Translations under genes and position numbers: made by a program
Part shown: positions 47,466-58,433 of the stretch, piece after piece
How the letters are laid out: every line of letters begins with the position of its first letter
Numbering within the stretch: position 1 is the stretch's first letter
From: Nocardiopsis listeri
Lineage (GTDB): Bacteria; Actinomycetota; Actinomycetes; Streptosporangiales; Streptosporangiaceae
Reading direction: 5' to 3'
DNA length: 64,000 nucleotides
Assembly: GCF_020741345.1 (NCBI RefSeq)
Contig: NZ_DYZD01000053.1
Coordinates: 19,723-83,722, forward strand
Notes under the pieces: model-generated
Databases searched by the model: none
The model's input: only the letters and a program-made list of their open reading frames with translations
Told to the model about the DNA's origin: nothing

Positions 47466-48573
47466 TCACGCGGTCACGTCGTGCACGACACGGTGGGCCT
47501 CGGTCGGATCGGGCGCCTCCCACCTGTGGACCAGGCGCCGCATCGCGGCGGTCGGAACAGGGGCCGACCGCCGCGCCATCCGATCCCGCAGGACCCGGGG
47601 CGGGGCCTCCAACGCCATGATCTCCACCCGTGCCCGGTAGTCCGCGGCCAAGCCCACGGACCGGTCGCGAAGGTCACGCGAGACGTGTGTGGCGTTCCAT
47701 ACGAAGGAACGTCCGGCGCGCAGGTGCTCACGGGCGCGTTCGGCGGCCGCCGCGGCGACCGGGCGCTGGTCGGCGGTGGCCGCGATCCCCAGCTCGGCGC
47801 GCAACGCGTCCAGACTCACCACGGGCAGATCGGGGCGGTGTTCTCCGATCCAGTGGTCCTTGCCCACACCGGGCAACCCCGACATCACCGTGACGGTGAG
47901 CCGCGTGTCGTCGTGGGCGGCGTAGTCGGGGTCGCGGTCGGGCTTGCGGAAGAACCAGAACCGGGCGTGGTCGGAGGGGAAGTCGCGAGGACCGTCCAGA
48001 CAACGCTGCTCGGCGCAGTACTCGGTGTACAGGTCGATGTTCTCCAGCACCTCGGCGGTGTCCTCGCAACGCCGGCCCAAGATGTCGGCGGTGGCCAACA
48101 GCGCCAGGTCGTCGTTGCGCGCGGTGAGGCTCACCCGGAACGCGGTCTTGCGCGGGTCGGGGCGTTCCAGGGCCCAGAACGGCAGCTGGTGGTGGCGTAC
48201 CAGGGACGCCACGTGCTCGCGTCGGTCGATCGGAGCCCCCACCTCCCACAGGATGCGACGCGCCATGAGGTCGCCCCGGCGCGAGTGCCCGTGTGCGGTG
48301 ACGCGTCCCTCCTCGTCCCGCCGCGTGCACACGGGTTTGGCCACGTCGTGCAAGAGCACCGCGGTGAACAGGAGAACCCGTTCCGACTCCGGCCTGGCCC
48401 TCCATGCGGGCAGCTCGGCCAGTGCCTCGCACGCCATTCGGGTGTGCACCTCCACATCGCCCTCGGCGTGGTGCACGGGATCCTGTTCGACCCCGGCCAG
48501 GTCGCGCACCCACCCGAAAGCCTCCCGTACGGTGCTCCAATCCAGATCCCAGTGCGGGGGAGCGGGGCACAGG

Positions 48574-48590
<17 letters not shown>
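47466..48590 (-). CDS. HD-domain plus P-loop kinase protein, RNA-repair-type
   Basis: HTRMACEAL...LLHDVAKP HD motif; VTVMSGLPGVGKDHWI P-loop. Confidence 0.85.
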
Positions 48591-49359
<769 letters not shown>

Positions 49360-49451
49360 AGAGAGGTTCTACCGGCGCCGCTCTCCCAAGAGCCACCGGT
49401 TTTCCCCGGACCGGTACTCGACCGGTCCGGAACCCGGTCTGGCCGAGGGGC

Positions 49452-50735
49452 TCAGCGGGTGACACCGCTGCGGGTGCCCAGGGACGCGGCATCGGCGGCG
49501 GCCCTGCCCTCGTACCATCCGTCGGGGTCGGCCGGGCCTCGCACCCGCGAGGTGGTCAACGCACCGAACGCCTCGTCCATGGCGGCCTCCACCGCGGCCT
49601 CCCGCGCGGCGAACATCGGAACCAGGTCGGTGCCGGTCTCGACGCCGACCGCCTCCTCGGCCGCCCGCGCGGACTCGGTGAGCCGTTCCCCGACCCGCAC
49701 GGCGAACGCCGCCATGAACGAGGCCCGGTAGTCCTTGCGCGCCCCGCGCCCGGACCTGTCCCGAGCCGATCCGCTCACCCGCATGGCCTTCTCCGCCTGC
49801 ACCAACAACGACGTATAGAGCAGGTCCACCGCCTCCACGTCGCCGGGGAAACCCATCACGGTACTCAGCCCCAGTTCGCGGTGCCACACGGCCCGACAGT
49901 GGTTGGCCTCGGCCACCTCGTTGAGCAGCACGGCACGGTGCTCGTCGTAAGGGGAGTCGACCGGAAGCCTGCGCGCGGAGGCGGCGTCCGGCTCCTCGGG
50001 GTCGGCCTCCACCAGGGCCAGATCGATGCTGTGTCGGGCCATCATCTCCTGGGCGCGGGCGGTCAGCGCCTCGGCCTCCTCGGGGAACTCGGTGGACTCC
50101 GCCTTGGCCAGCAACGCCCGAACCCGCTGCAACCGACCCCGGTCCACGGTCGCCGGGGCCCGGGTACCGGGCCGGAACGTCCCGGGCGGTGGGCCCAGAC
50201 GACGCATGGGTGGAAGGGTGCGCAAGGTCGCCAGCAGCCGCAACACCACCTCGACCGCTTCGAACCGCATCAGCCCGTGCTCGGCGGCCAGGTGGTCCAG
50301 ATGCCGTTCCTCCGACAGGTGGGCGGAGTCCACTCCAAGGGCGCGCACCTGCTCGGTCCACCGCGGGTCCACGGTGGCGAGGGAATGGCGTTCCAGGTCG
50401 ACGGTGACGGCGTCGGCGCACACCGCCGCGGCCAACGCGTCCGCCTCACGCCGAACGTGACGGACGGTCTCGGCGGGTTGCCAACCACGTGCCCAGGCGT
50501 CGGCCACCCCGAACAGCAGGGTGTCGAAGAGCGAGCGCGCGGCCGCCCCCGCCCAGTGCGCGTCCTCCACGTCGGCCAGGCGGGCCGCCGCGAGGTCAAC
50601 CCCGGACCCTTCTCGGTGACCCACGATGGCGTCGACGGCCTGGCCGATCACCTCCATGGGGGTGTCGTCGGGGGAGGGACCGGACCACTCTTGGACGTCC
50701 CGGTCGGTGCCGTGCCGGCGGCCTTTCCTGCCCAC
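49452..50735 (-). CDS. DUF2786-domain protein
   Basis: RVRALLAKAESTEFPEEAEALTARAQEMMARHSID; GTG start. Confidence 0.85.
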   Translation of the reverse strand: MGRKGRRHGTDRDVQEWSGPSPDDTPMEVIGQAVDAIVGHREGSGVDLAAARLADVEDAHWAGAAARSLFDTLLFGVADAWARGWQPAETVRHVRREADALAAAVCADAVTVDLERHSLATVDPRWTEQVRALGVDSAHLSEERHLDHLAAEHGLMRFEAVEVVLRLLATLRTLPPMRRLGPPPGTFRPGTRAPATVDRGRLQRVRALLAKAESTEFPEEAEALTARAQEMMARHSIDLALVEADPEEPDAASARRLPVDSPYDEHRAVLLNEVAEANHCRAVWHRELGLSTVMGFPGDVEAVDLLYTSLLVQAEKAMRVSGSARDRSGRGARKDYRASFMAAFAVRVGERLTESARAAEEAVGVETGTDLVPMFAAREAAVEAAMDEAFGALTTSRVRGPADPDGWYEGRAAADAASLGTRSGVTR

Positions 50736-50812
50736 GTGTTCTCCCTGGTCGAAGGGGCCTGAACCGACAGGCCATCCTACCGGCCGGTACAGGTGCGCTT
50801 CGTCCGTGGGTG

Positions 50813-51604
50813 TCAGGGTTTGCGGGCCACGCCTCCGTACTGGGCGGTCTCGCGGATCTCCCCGACCTGGGACGGGTCGGGCCGCCAGTACGGGAGGGAG
50901 ACGACCCCGGGCTCCAACAGTTCCAGCCCTTCGAAGTAGGCCTCGACCTGCTCGGGAGAGCGCAGGTGGATGGTCAGGGCGGCGTTCTGGTTCCACGCGA
51001 CGGCCGAGTCGATGATCTGCTGACTGGTGTCGGTGCTGTCGTTCAGGGCCAGGAAACTTCCCGAGGGCAGCGCGTCCACGTAGGTGCGAACGAGGGCGTA
51101 GAGCTCGTCGTCGGCCGGGTAGTGCACGAGTGTGCCCATGAAGGTCAGCGCGATCGGTTGTGTGAAGTCCAGGTGTTCACGGGCCTGGACCAGCAGGGAG
51201 TCGGGGTCGAGCAGGTCGGCGTCGATGTAGTGGGTGCTGCCCTCGGGAGCGCTGGTGAGCAGGGCGCGCGCGTGGGCCAACACCATGGGGTCGTTGTCCA
51301 CGTAGACGACCTTGGCGTCCGGTGCGACGGTCTGGGCGACCTGGTGGGTGTTATTGGCGGTGGGCAGCCCGGTGCCGACGTCGAGGAACTGGCGGACGCC
51401 CTCTTCCTTGGCCAGGTGGGTGATGGAGCGGATGATGAATTGCCGGTCGGCCCGGGCGATCTCCACGATCTCGGGGAAGGCCTGTTCGATCTGCTGGCCC
51501 AGCTCTCGATCCACCGGGTAGTGGTCCTTGCCCCCGAGCCAGTAGTTCCACACTCGGGCGGAGTGGGGGACGGTGGCGTCGATGGCGGGGGTGGAGTCGG
51601 TCAT
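50813..51604 (-). CDS. SAM-dependent methyltransferase, PF04672/DUF574 type
   Basis: PHSARVWNYWLGGKDHYPVD...FLDVGTGLPTANNTHQVAQ; paralogue of 2397..3188. Confidence 0.92.
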   Translation of the reverse strand: MTDSTPAIDATVPHSARVWNYWLGGKDHYPVDRELGQQIEQAFPEIVEIARADRQFIIRSITHLAKEEGVRQFLDVGTGLPTANNTHQVAQTVAPDAKVVYVDNDPMVLAHARALLTSAPEGSTHYIDADLLDPDSLLVQAREHLDFTQPIALTFMGTLVHYPADDELYALVRTYVDALPSGSFLALNDSTDTSQQIIDSAVAWNQNAALTIHLRSPEQVEAYFEGLELLEPGVVSLPYWRPDPSQVGEIRETAQYGGVARKP

Positions 51605-51748
51605 GGGTTCCCTTCACGGTGGGCCGCCGTGGCGGCGGGGCAGCCGTATTCTCCCTCTGGGAAAGCGAATTCCACAAGGTCGAAAGCCTTACCCCATCGG
51701 GCTTTGCGACTTATCGCAGGTGACTCCGGAGCGGTGAACACAGAAAAG

Positions 51749-51788
51749 GGGGGCACCGGCACGTTCGAGCCGACGTGCCGGTGCCCCC
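51749..51788. terminator. Intrinsic-type terminator
   Basis: Perfect 16-bp stem GGGGGCACCGGCACGT / ACGTGCCGGTGCCCCC, 8-nt loop. Confidence 0.8.
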
Positions 51789-51809
51789 ACCGACCTGCGG
51801 AGAAGGGCC

Positions 51810-52979
51810 TCACTCTTCCGGGCCCACCTCGACCAGTTCGGGGTGGACGCTCTGCGGGTCGTCCAGGATCGGTTGCTCGCCGCCACGCAGGTGGTGGTCG
51901 AAGAACCCGGTGGAGTAATCGCGTGTCAGTCGCACACCGTGCTCGGGCTCCAGATCACCGAACTGTGCCCTCCACTGCTCCGGGGTGAGCAGGTCGCGCA
52001 GGCCCGACCGGTCCATGATCACGCCCCTGTCCAGTGCGTTGGAGTGGCCCGAGTCGGTGACGCGGATCCACTGCCGCCAACCGGTCAGACCCTCCCAACG
52101 CTCCTCCCACCCCTCCCAGGAGTTGCCCTGGTCGTTGGTGAGCAGCGCCAGAGGCCGGTCGATCTCACCTCCCAACTGGGAGCCGTAGTAAGGCCCGTCC
52201 AGGTTGATCCCGGCGGCCACCCGATCCTCGTCTAACAGGCTCTGGGCGACCGCGCTGCCACCCCAGGAGTGACCGACCATGCCCACGGCCTTGGTGTCCA
52301 GGGATGGAGACCATTCCAGTGCCTGGCCGTTTTCCAGCTCGTCGAGCAGGAAGGAGACGTCGGCGGCGCGGGTGCGAGCGCCCAGTTCCCAGTCCTGGGC
52401 CAGGCAGCCGGTGCACTCCTCGACCAGCCCGTCGGGGAACTCCACCGGGGCGGCCTCGTGCCGGTGGTCGATCCCCGCCACCGCGAATCCGTGCGAGGCC
52501 AACTCCGTGGCGAGCGAGGACGCCCACACCCTGGAGAGCCCGGCACCGGGGGAGAACAGCACCAGCGGCAGACCGGCCTCGCCGATGGGGGCGGTTCCCG
52601 GCGAGGTGTGCGTGTCCACCTGGATGAGCGACTCGGCGGGAAGGTCGTCCAGTTCGAGTTCGGCCAGTGTCGCCTCGGCCTCCGCCTCGGTCAGATAGGG
52701 CGCCCGCTCTCCGGTGTCGGCCTCGGTCGGGTACCACATCGTCACCATGAGTTCCCGGTCGCCGCCGACCCACGGATCCTCGCGTTCATCGTCCACCAGG
52801 TGGAATCGAGTGCCGCCCACCGCGTACTCGCCGGTGGGTCGGGGCAGAGCCACCCGGGGAGGCGTCGGGTGCTCTTCCTCGGCGCCGGTCAGTGCGGCGT
52901 CCTCCACGCCGCAGGCGGTCACGGTGACCAGGCAGAGCGCCCCGGCCAGGGCGCCGATCGTTCGTAGGGGGAGTGGCAT
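51810..52979 (-). CDS. Lipoprotein alpha/beta hydrolase, PAF-acetylhydrolase-like
   Basis: Lipobox LVTVTACG; VLFSPGAG, GMVGHSWGGSAVAQ nucleophile motif. Confidence 0.85.
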   Translation of the reverse strand: MPLPLRTIGALAGALCLVTVTACGVEDAALTGAEEEHPTPPRVALPRPTGEYAVGGTRFHLVDDEREDPWVGGDRELMVTMWYPTEADTGERAPYLTEAEAEATLAELELDDLPAESLIQVDTHTSPGTAPIGEAGLPLVLFSPGAGLSRVWASSLATELASHGFAVAGIDHRHEAAPVEFPDGLVEECTGCLAQDWELGARTRAADVSFLLDELENGQALEWSPSLDTKAVGMVGHSWGGSAVAQSLLDEDRVAAGINLDGPYYGSQLGGEIDRPLALLTNDQGNSWEGWEERWEGLTGWRQWIRVTDSGHSNALDRGVIMDRSGLRDLLTPEQWRAQFGDLEPEHGVRLTRDYSTGFFDHHLRGGEQPILDDPQSVHPELVEVGPEE

Positions 52980-53142
52980 GCGATCCGTCCCTCGTGTCGA
53001 CTCCGTTTCCCGTCAACGCTAGGGATTCGGAGCCGCTCCGCACGAGAGGGCAGGCCGGAGAAGCGGTCGAGGGCGTGCCTCACCCACCGAGGTAAGGCAC
53101 GCCCTACCCTGGCCGCCCACACCTGCGATGATCGGGCCGCTC

Positions 53143-53787
53143 TCAGATGTCGGTCTCCACCAACAGCACCTCCAGGGTGCGCGGGCCGTGCACGCCCTCC
53201 ACCCGGTTGAGTTCGATGTCGCTGGTCGCCGAGGGGCCACTGATCCAGGTGAGGGGGCGGGACGGATTCAACCGGCGCACCCCCGCCGGGACCCCGTCGA
53301 CCACCTGGTCGGCCCGGACCACGCACAGGTGGTAGTCGGGGACCAGGGTCAACGCCCGGCGGCCCTGATCGGGGCCCGCGTCCAGGACGATGGTGCCCGT
53401 CTCGGCGATGGCCACCGCGCAACCGGTCACCACCCCGTCGATGGCGTCCAGGTCGGCCGCCGACAACGGGGCGTCGGGCCGATCTTCCACACACTCCACC
53501 GAAACCCCGACCGACCACTCCGGCGGCAAACCGGGCGGGACCGCCACACGAGCCGCGCCGCGCCGTTCCAACGCCGCCGCGATCCGAACCGGAAGTTCTT
53601 CCTCCGCCACCCGCTCCACCAACGCCTTGTAGTCCAACAAGCGGTCCACCAACACCTCCAGGGCGTCCCCCTCGAAGTGCCCGTCGGCGTAGGAGCGAGA
53701 CGGACGACGCTCCACCGGCTCGTCGGCGGGCACGTCGGCCAACGCCGCGCGAACCCGCGCCAGCACACGTTCACGGGAGCCGCCCAT
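53143..53787 (-). CDS. lutC: Lactate utilization protein C (LUD domain)
   Basis: AIAETGTIVLDAGPDQGRRALTLVPDYHLCVV; last gene of lutABC. Confidence 0.92.
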   Translation of the reverse strand: MGGSRERVLARVRAALADVPADEPVERRPSRSYADGHFEGDALEVLVDRLLDYKALVERVAEEELPVRIAAALERRGAARVAVPPGLPPEWSVGVSVECVEDRPDAPLSAADLDAIDGVVTGCAVAIAETGTIVLDAGPDQGRRALTLVPDYHLCVVRADQVVDGVPAGVRRLNPSRPLTWISGPSATSDIELNRVEGVHGPRTLEVLLVETDI

Positions 53788-55214
53788 CACCGGCCCTCCT
53801 CTCGTTCGTTCCACCATTTACGGAAGGAGTCCTTGGGGATGTGGGGGATGTCCCGGGTGTCGGTCCACTCGCCCGCGAGCCCCGGCAGGTGCCGGGGCAC
53901 CGCGCCGCGCATCGCACCGGCCGCGCGCTGGACCGCCTCCAACGCCTTCGAGGAGCCGAACACCGCCTCGGCCCCCGCCATCATGGCCTTCTCGCCCAGG
54001 GGGGCATCGGTGGACACCACCTGTTCGCGCAGGTGCACCAACACCTCGGGGATGTCGATGGCCACCGGGCACACGTCGTAACAGGCCCCGCACAGCGACG
54101 ACGCGTACGGCAGCGCACGGTCCACCTCCGAGGACATCCCGCGCAGCTGTGGGCTGAGGATCGCACCGATCGGCCCCGGGTAGACCGAACCGTAGGCGTG
54201 ACCGCCGGTGCGTTCGTAGACCGGGCAGATGTTCAGACACGCCGAACACCGGATGCAGCGCAGCGCCTGGCGTCCCACGGTGTCGGCGAGCACGTCGGTG
54301 CGACCGTTGTCCAACAGCACCAGGTGGAAGTCCTGAGGCCCGTCCCCGGGCGTCACACCGGTCCAGGTCGAGGTGTAGGGGTTCATCCGCTCACCCGTGG
54401 AGGAACGCGGCAGCAACTGCATGAACACCTCGAGGTCGGACCACGTGGGCACGATCTTCTCGATGCCCACCACCGATATGAGCGTCTCCGGCATGGTCAG
54501 ACACATGCGCCCGTTGCCCTCCGACTCCAGGACCACGAGCGTGCCGGTGTCGGCCACCGCGAAGTTGGCGCCCGACACCGCCACCTTCGCGCGCAGGAAC
54601 AACTCCCGAAGGTGGACTCGGGCGGCCTCGGCCAGCGCCCGCGGGTCGTCGGTCAGGCCCTCCGGCGCGGGAACGCCCCATTCGGCCATCTTGTCCAGGA
54701 AGATCTCCCGGATCTGGGCACGGCCCAGGTGGATGGCCGGCACCAGGATGTGGGAGGGCAGGTCCTTGCCCAACTGCACGATCAGCTCGGCAAGGTCGGT
54801 CTCGTAGGCGGTGATGCCCGCCGCCTCCAGGGCGTTGTTGAGCTCGATCTCCTGGGTGGCCATCGACTTGACCTTGACCACCTCGGACTCACCGGTCCGC
54901 TTCACCAGGCGGGTGACGATCGCGTTGGCCTCGGCGGCATCGGACGCCCAGTGAACGGTGCCGCCCGCGCGTTGGACCGACTCCTCCAACTTCTCCAGGT
55001 AGTGGTCCAGGTGGCGCAGGGTGTGGGTCTTGACCGCCTCGCCCTCGGCGCGCAGGCGCTGCCAGTCGTCGCCCAGCTCGCCGACGACGGCGTCGCGTTT
55101 GCCTCGGATGGTGTGCGTGGCCTTGTGCAGGTTGTGCCGGGTGCGTGAGTCCTCCACGGCGCTACGGGCCGCTTCGGGGAAGGGCGGCATGCCCAGGAAC
55201 GTCGCACTGCTCAT
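53787..55214 (-). CDS. lutB: Lactate utilization iron-sulfur protein B
   Basis: CIRCSACLNICPVY and CGACYDVCPVAIDIP clusters plus LUD domain. Confidence 0.95.
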   Translation of the reverse strand: MSSATFLGMPPFPEAARSAVEDSRTRHNLHKATHTIRGKRDAVVGELGDDWQRLRAEGEAVKTHTLRHLDHYLEKLEESVQRAGGTVHWASDAAEANAIVTRLVKRTGESEVVKVKSMATQEIELNNALEAAGITAYETDLAELIVQLGKDLPSHILVPAIHLGRAQIREIFLDKMAEWGVPAPEGLTDDPRALAEAARVHLRELFLRAKVAVSGANFAVADTGTLVVLESEGNGRMCLTMPETLISVVGIEKIVPTWSDLEVFMQLLPRSSTGERMNPYTSTWTGVTPGDGPQDFHLVLLDNGRTDVLADTVGRQALRCIRCSACLNICPVYERTGGHAYGSVYPGPIGAILSPQLRGMSSEVDRALPYASSLCGACYDVCPVAIDIPEVLVHLREQVVSTDAPLGEKAMMAGAEAVFGSSKALEAVQRAAGAMRGAVPRHLPGLAGEWTDTRDIPHIPKDSFRKWWNEREEGR

Positions 55215-55951
55215 AGGGTCGCGTGCTCCTTCTCCGTGCTCGCCAGGATCTCCGCGATGTGGGCGATCCGCATGCCCGACCGCTGTCGCGACAGCGTCCC
55301 GCCGATGTGCATCAGACACGAGTTGTCCACCGCGCACAGCACCTCTGCGCCGGTCTCCACCGCGTGGCGCGCCTTGTCGAAGCCCATCGCGGCGGACACG
55401 TCGCCGTTCTTGACCGAGAACGTGCCGCCGAACCCGCAGCACTCGGTGGCCCCGGGCAGTTCCAACAACTCAAGGCCGCGCACCGAGCGCAGTAGTCGGT
55501 AGGGCCGGTCTCCCAGACCCAGGAACCGCAGCCCGTGACAGGTGGGGTGGTAGACCACCTTGTGCGGGTAGTACGCGCCCACGTCGGTCACCTGGAGCAC
55601 GTCCACGAGGAACTCGGTGAGGTCGTACACGCGAGGTCCCAGGTCGGCCATCCTCCGGGACAGCCGGCTGCCGATCCGGCCCAGTTTCGGGTAGTGGTCC
55701 CGCACCATGGCCGCGCACGAGGCGGACGGGACCACGACGGCGTCGGCCCTCTCGAAGGTCTGGGCGAAGCGCACCGCGAGGCGGGCCGCGGGCCGTCGGT
55801 AGCCGGTGTTGTAGTGCATCTGTCCGCAGCAGGTCTGGCCGGCGGGGAAGACCACTTCGTGACCCAGCCGCTCCAGCAACCGCACGACCGCGCGGCCGGT
55901 GTCGGGAAAGAGTGTGTCGTTGACGCAGGTGATGAACAACGCGATCCGCAT
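55211..55951 (-). CDS. lutA: Lactate utilization protein A (CCG domains)
   Basis: AGQTCCGQMHYNTGY, ECCGFGGTFSVKNGDVSAAMG. Confidence 0.95.
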   Translation of the reverse strand: MRIALFITCVNDTLFPDTGRAVVRLLERLGHEVVFPAGQTCCGQMHYNTGYRRPAARLAVRFAQTFERADAVVVPSASCAAMVRDHYPKLGRIGSRLSRRMADLGPRVYDLTEFLVDVLQVTDVGAYYPHKVVYHPTCHGLRFLGLGDRPYRLLRSVRGLELLELPGATECCGFGGTFSVKNGDVSAAMGFDKARHAVETGAEVLCAVDNSCLMHIGGTLSRQRSGMRIAHIAEILASTEKEHATL

Positions 55952-56044
55952 GTGCCTCCTTCGTGCCCCCATCGGTCCCACTCGATGATGATGCGGGGCT
56001 CGACGCCGACGGGGCGCTCGACGCGCCGCGTGAACGGTACGCCG

Positions 56045-56059
56045 AGTGGTCCGACCACT
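56045..56059. promoter_or_regulatory. GntR/FadR-subfamily operator in the lutA-regulator divergent promoter
   Basis: AGTGGTCCGACCACT, perfect arms, matches TGGTNNNACCA. Confidence 0.75.
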
Positions 56060-56149
56060 GTGCAGCAACTTGATGCCGTGGGCAAGGGGTCGAAAAGCCG
56101 AGCGGGTAGGATGCTCGCGTGTTCACAGCGACGAATATGGGAGAGCGGC

Positions 56150-56887
56150 GTGGGTGACGGGGTGCGCACACCGGTCGCACAGCGGACGGTCGAGCAGATC
56201 AAGGCGATGATCTCGGCGGGAGAGGTAGGACCTCAACAGCGGTTGCCCACGGAACGCGACCTTTCGGCCCGCTTCGGTGTCTCCCGTGGCTCGGTGCGCG
56301 AGGCCATTCGCATCCTCACCACCCTCGGCGTCCTGGAGGTCCGCCATGGCGCGGGCGTGTACGTCACCGCCCTGCGTCCCGACGACCTCCTGGAGGCCTT
56401 CGGGGTGCTCTCAGAGGTCTCTCCCGATCCCACCCTGCTGGAGGTATTGCAGGTACGACGGATGATCGAACCCGCCGCCACCGCCATCGCCGCCGCCCGT
56501 GCCGGCGATGAGGACCTGGACCACATCGGCGAGATGCTGGATCGGCTGGAGGACACCGACCGCTCCGCCGAGCCGGGCGACTCCGGCGCCTTCGATCTCG
56601 GCTTCCACCGCAGGATCGTGGCATGCGCCGGCAACGCCACCCTGTCCGCGGTGCACGCCGGGCTCTCCTCGCCCACCCTCAATGAACGGGTCTGGGCCGG
56701 TCACGACGCGGAAGGGGTCGCCCGGGACCTGCACGAGGACCATCGGCGTATCCTGGAGGCCCTTCGCGATCGCGACCCCGAGGCCGCGCGGGCGACGGCG
56801 ACCGCCCACGTCCTGCGAGTGGAACGCTGGCTGCGCGCCCACCTGCGCTCCGTGAATCCCTCACCCGTAGGCGGCCCCGAGGGCTGA
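56150..56887 (+). CDS. FadR-subfamily GntR regulator, probable LldR/LutR
   Basis: PTERDLSARFGVSRGSVREAIRILTTLGVLEVRHGAGVYV; FCD-type C-domain; divergent from lutABC. Confidence 0.9.
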   Translation: MGDGVRTPVAQRTVEQIKAMISAGEVGPQQRLPTERDLSARFGVSRGSVREAIRILTTLGVLEVRHGAGVYVTALRPDDLLEAFGVLSEVSPDPTLLEVLQVRRMIEPAATAIAAARAGDEDLDHIGEMLDRLEDTDRSAEPGDSGAFDLGFHRRIVACAGNATLSAVHAGLSSPTLNERVWAGHDAEGVARDLHEDHRRILEALRDRDPEAARATATAHVLRVERWLRAHLRSVNPSPVGGPEG

Positions 56888-56935
56888 GGGCCTTGGTGGA
56901 GCCGCGAGCTCCACGGCGGGACGCCGTACGGGTGC

Positions 56936-57259
56936 TCACCCCTCCAAACGGCGCTCCACGCGTTCGGCGTACTGCTCGGCGCGCAGTAGGCGTGCCGTCT
57001 CCTCACGGCTTCGTGCGGGTGGGTTCTCGTCCTCGGTTCCGGTGGCCTGATCAGGAACCTCCTGGCGCGTCTCGGCGTCTATACCGAGTACCTCGTGGTC
57101 ATCGATCTCCTCGATGCGGTAGTCGTTCGGATGCTCCTCCAGGTACTCCGCCACGGCGGTGTCCTGGCCCGGATCTCCTACGTCCATCTCGGCGTCGACG
57201 TCGTCGATGTCCTCGTCGTCCCCGCCGAGTTCTCCGGTCGTGTTCGCGGATTCCGTCAC
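56936..57259 (-). CDS. Small acidic hypothetical protein
   Basis: MTESANTTGELGGDDEDIDDVDAEMDVGDPGQDTAVAEYLEEHPNDYRI; GTG start. Confidence 0.65.
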   Translation of the reverse strand: MTESANTTGELGGDDEDIDDVDAEMDVGDPGQDTAVAEYLEEHPNDYRIEEIDDHEVLGIDAETRQEVPDQATGTEDENPPARSREETARLLRAEQYAERVERRLEG

Positions 57260-57423
57260 AGGCGGCCCCCTCGCCTCGGTTCCTATGTCGATCATGCCCG
57301 TTTCCGCCGGTGGACACCAGTGGGCCGAGTATCGAGGGCGACGAGGGTCAAACGGGGTGCAGTGCGCGACGGTAGGATTTTTCGTCGCCTGTCCGACATG
57401 CAAGAGACGGAGTTCCCCTCCTA

Positions 57424-58290
57424 GTGACCGTACGCGAACGGGTCCGATCCCTGGTCGACGCATCCTGGTTCCAGGGTGGAGTCATCACCCTCATCCTGAT
57501 CAACGCCGTCATCCTCGGCTTCGAGACGTCCAAATCGGTGATGAAGGTACACGGTGACCTGCTCACCGGCATCGACAGAATGATCCTGACCCTCTTCGTC
57601 ATCGAGTTGGCCCTGCGGATATTCGCGCACCGCAAGGACTTCCTGCGTGACGCCTGGGGCTGGTTCGACGTGATCATCATCGGTATCGCGCTGATGCCGG
57701 CCACCGGCCCGTTCGCGGTATTGCGTGTGCTCAGGGTCCTGCGTGTCCTGCGGCTGTTGTCGGTGATACCGACCCTGCGCCACGTGGTGGCGGGCCTCTT
57801 CCGTGCTCTGCCCGGCATGGCCTCCATCATGGTGCTGGTGGCGCTGCTGCTCTACGTGTCGGCGGTGATGGCCACCAAGCTCTTCGGTGACGACTCTCCC
57901 CGCTACTTCGGTGACCTGTGGACCTCCCTGTTCACCCTCTTCCAGATCTTCACCGCGGACGGTTGGGGGAACATCGCCCAGGAGGTCATGAAGACCCAAC
58001 CCCTGGCCTGGGTCTTCTTCGTGGTCTTCGTGCTGGTTTCCACGCTCATCGCTCTCAATCTGTTCATCGCCGTTGCCGTGGAGGCGCTCGACAAGGCGGG
58101 GATCGAGGAGCGCGAGGCCGGTGGCGGTGGCGAGCCCGGACAGAGCGCGAGGGGTCCCGACGGCGATCCCTCGGGCGGTCCCGACGAGGGCCAGCGCCAG
58201 ATCCTCTCCGAACTGCGCTCCCTACGCGAGGAGATCGCCCACCTGCGCGAGCGGCAGACCGACCAGAGCGGTGACCGCAGTCCCGTCTGA
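57424..58290 (+). CDS. Single-domain voltage-gated-type cation channel
   Basis: S4 [12 protein letters not shown]; pore [17 protein letters not shown]6 [26 protein letters not shown]-terminal coiled coil. Confidence 0.9.
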   Translation: MTVRERVRSLVDASWFQGGVITLILINAVILGFETSKSVMKVHGDLLTGIDRMILTLFVIELALRIFAHRKDFLRDAWGWFDVIIIGIALMPATGPFAVLRVLRVLRVLRLLSVIPTLRHVVAGLFRALPGMASIMVLVALLLYVSAVMATKLFGDDSPRYFGDLWTSLFTLFQIFTADGWGNIAQEVMKTQPLAWVFFVVFVLVSTLIALNLFIAVAVEALDKAGIEEREAGGGGEPGQSARGPDGDPSGGPDEGQRQILSELRSLREEIAHLRERQTDQSGDRSPV

Positions 58291-58433
58291 CCTGCGCCAC
58301 CCGCATGGTCCACGGTGCCGACACCTTTCGTGGGAGGGTAGGGACACAGCCACCGATCATGGGCGCGGCGCGTGGGCCGGGCGACCGTGGACCCGCGCGC
58401 CCACCCGGAGCATGGACGACGAGGAGTCACCGG

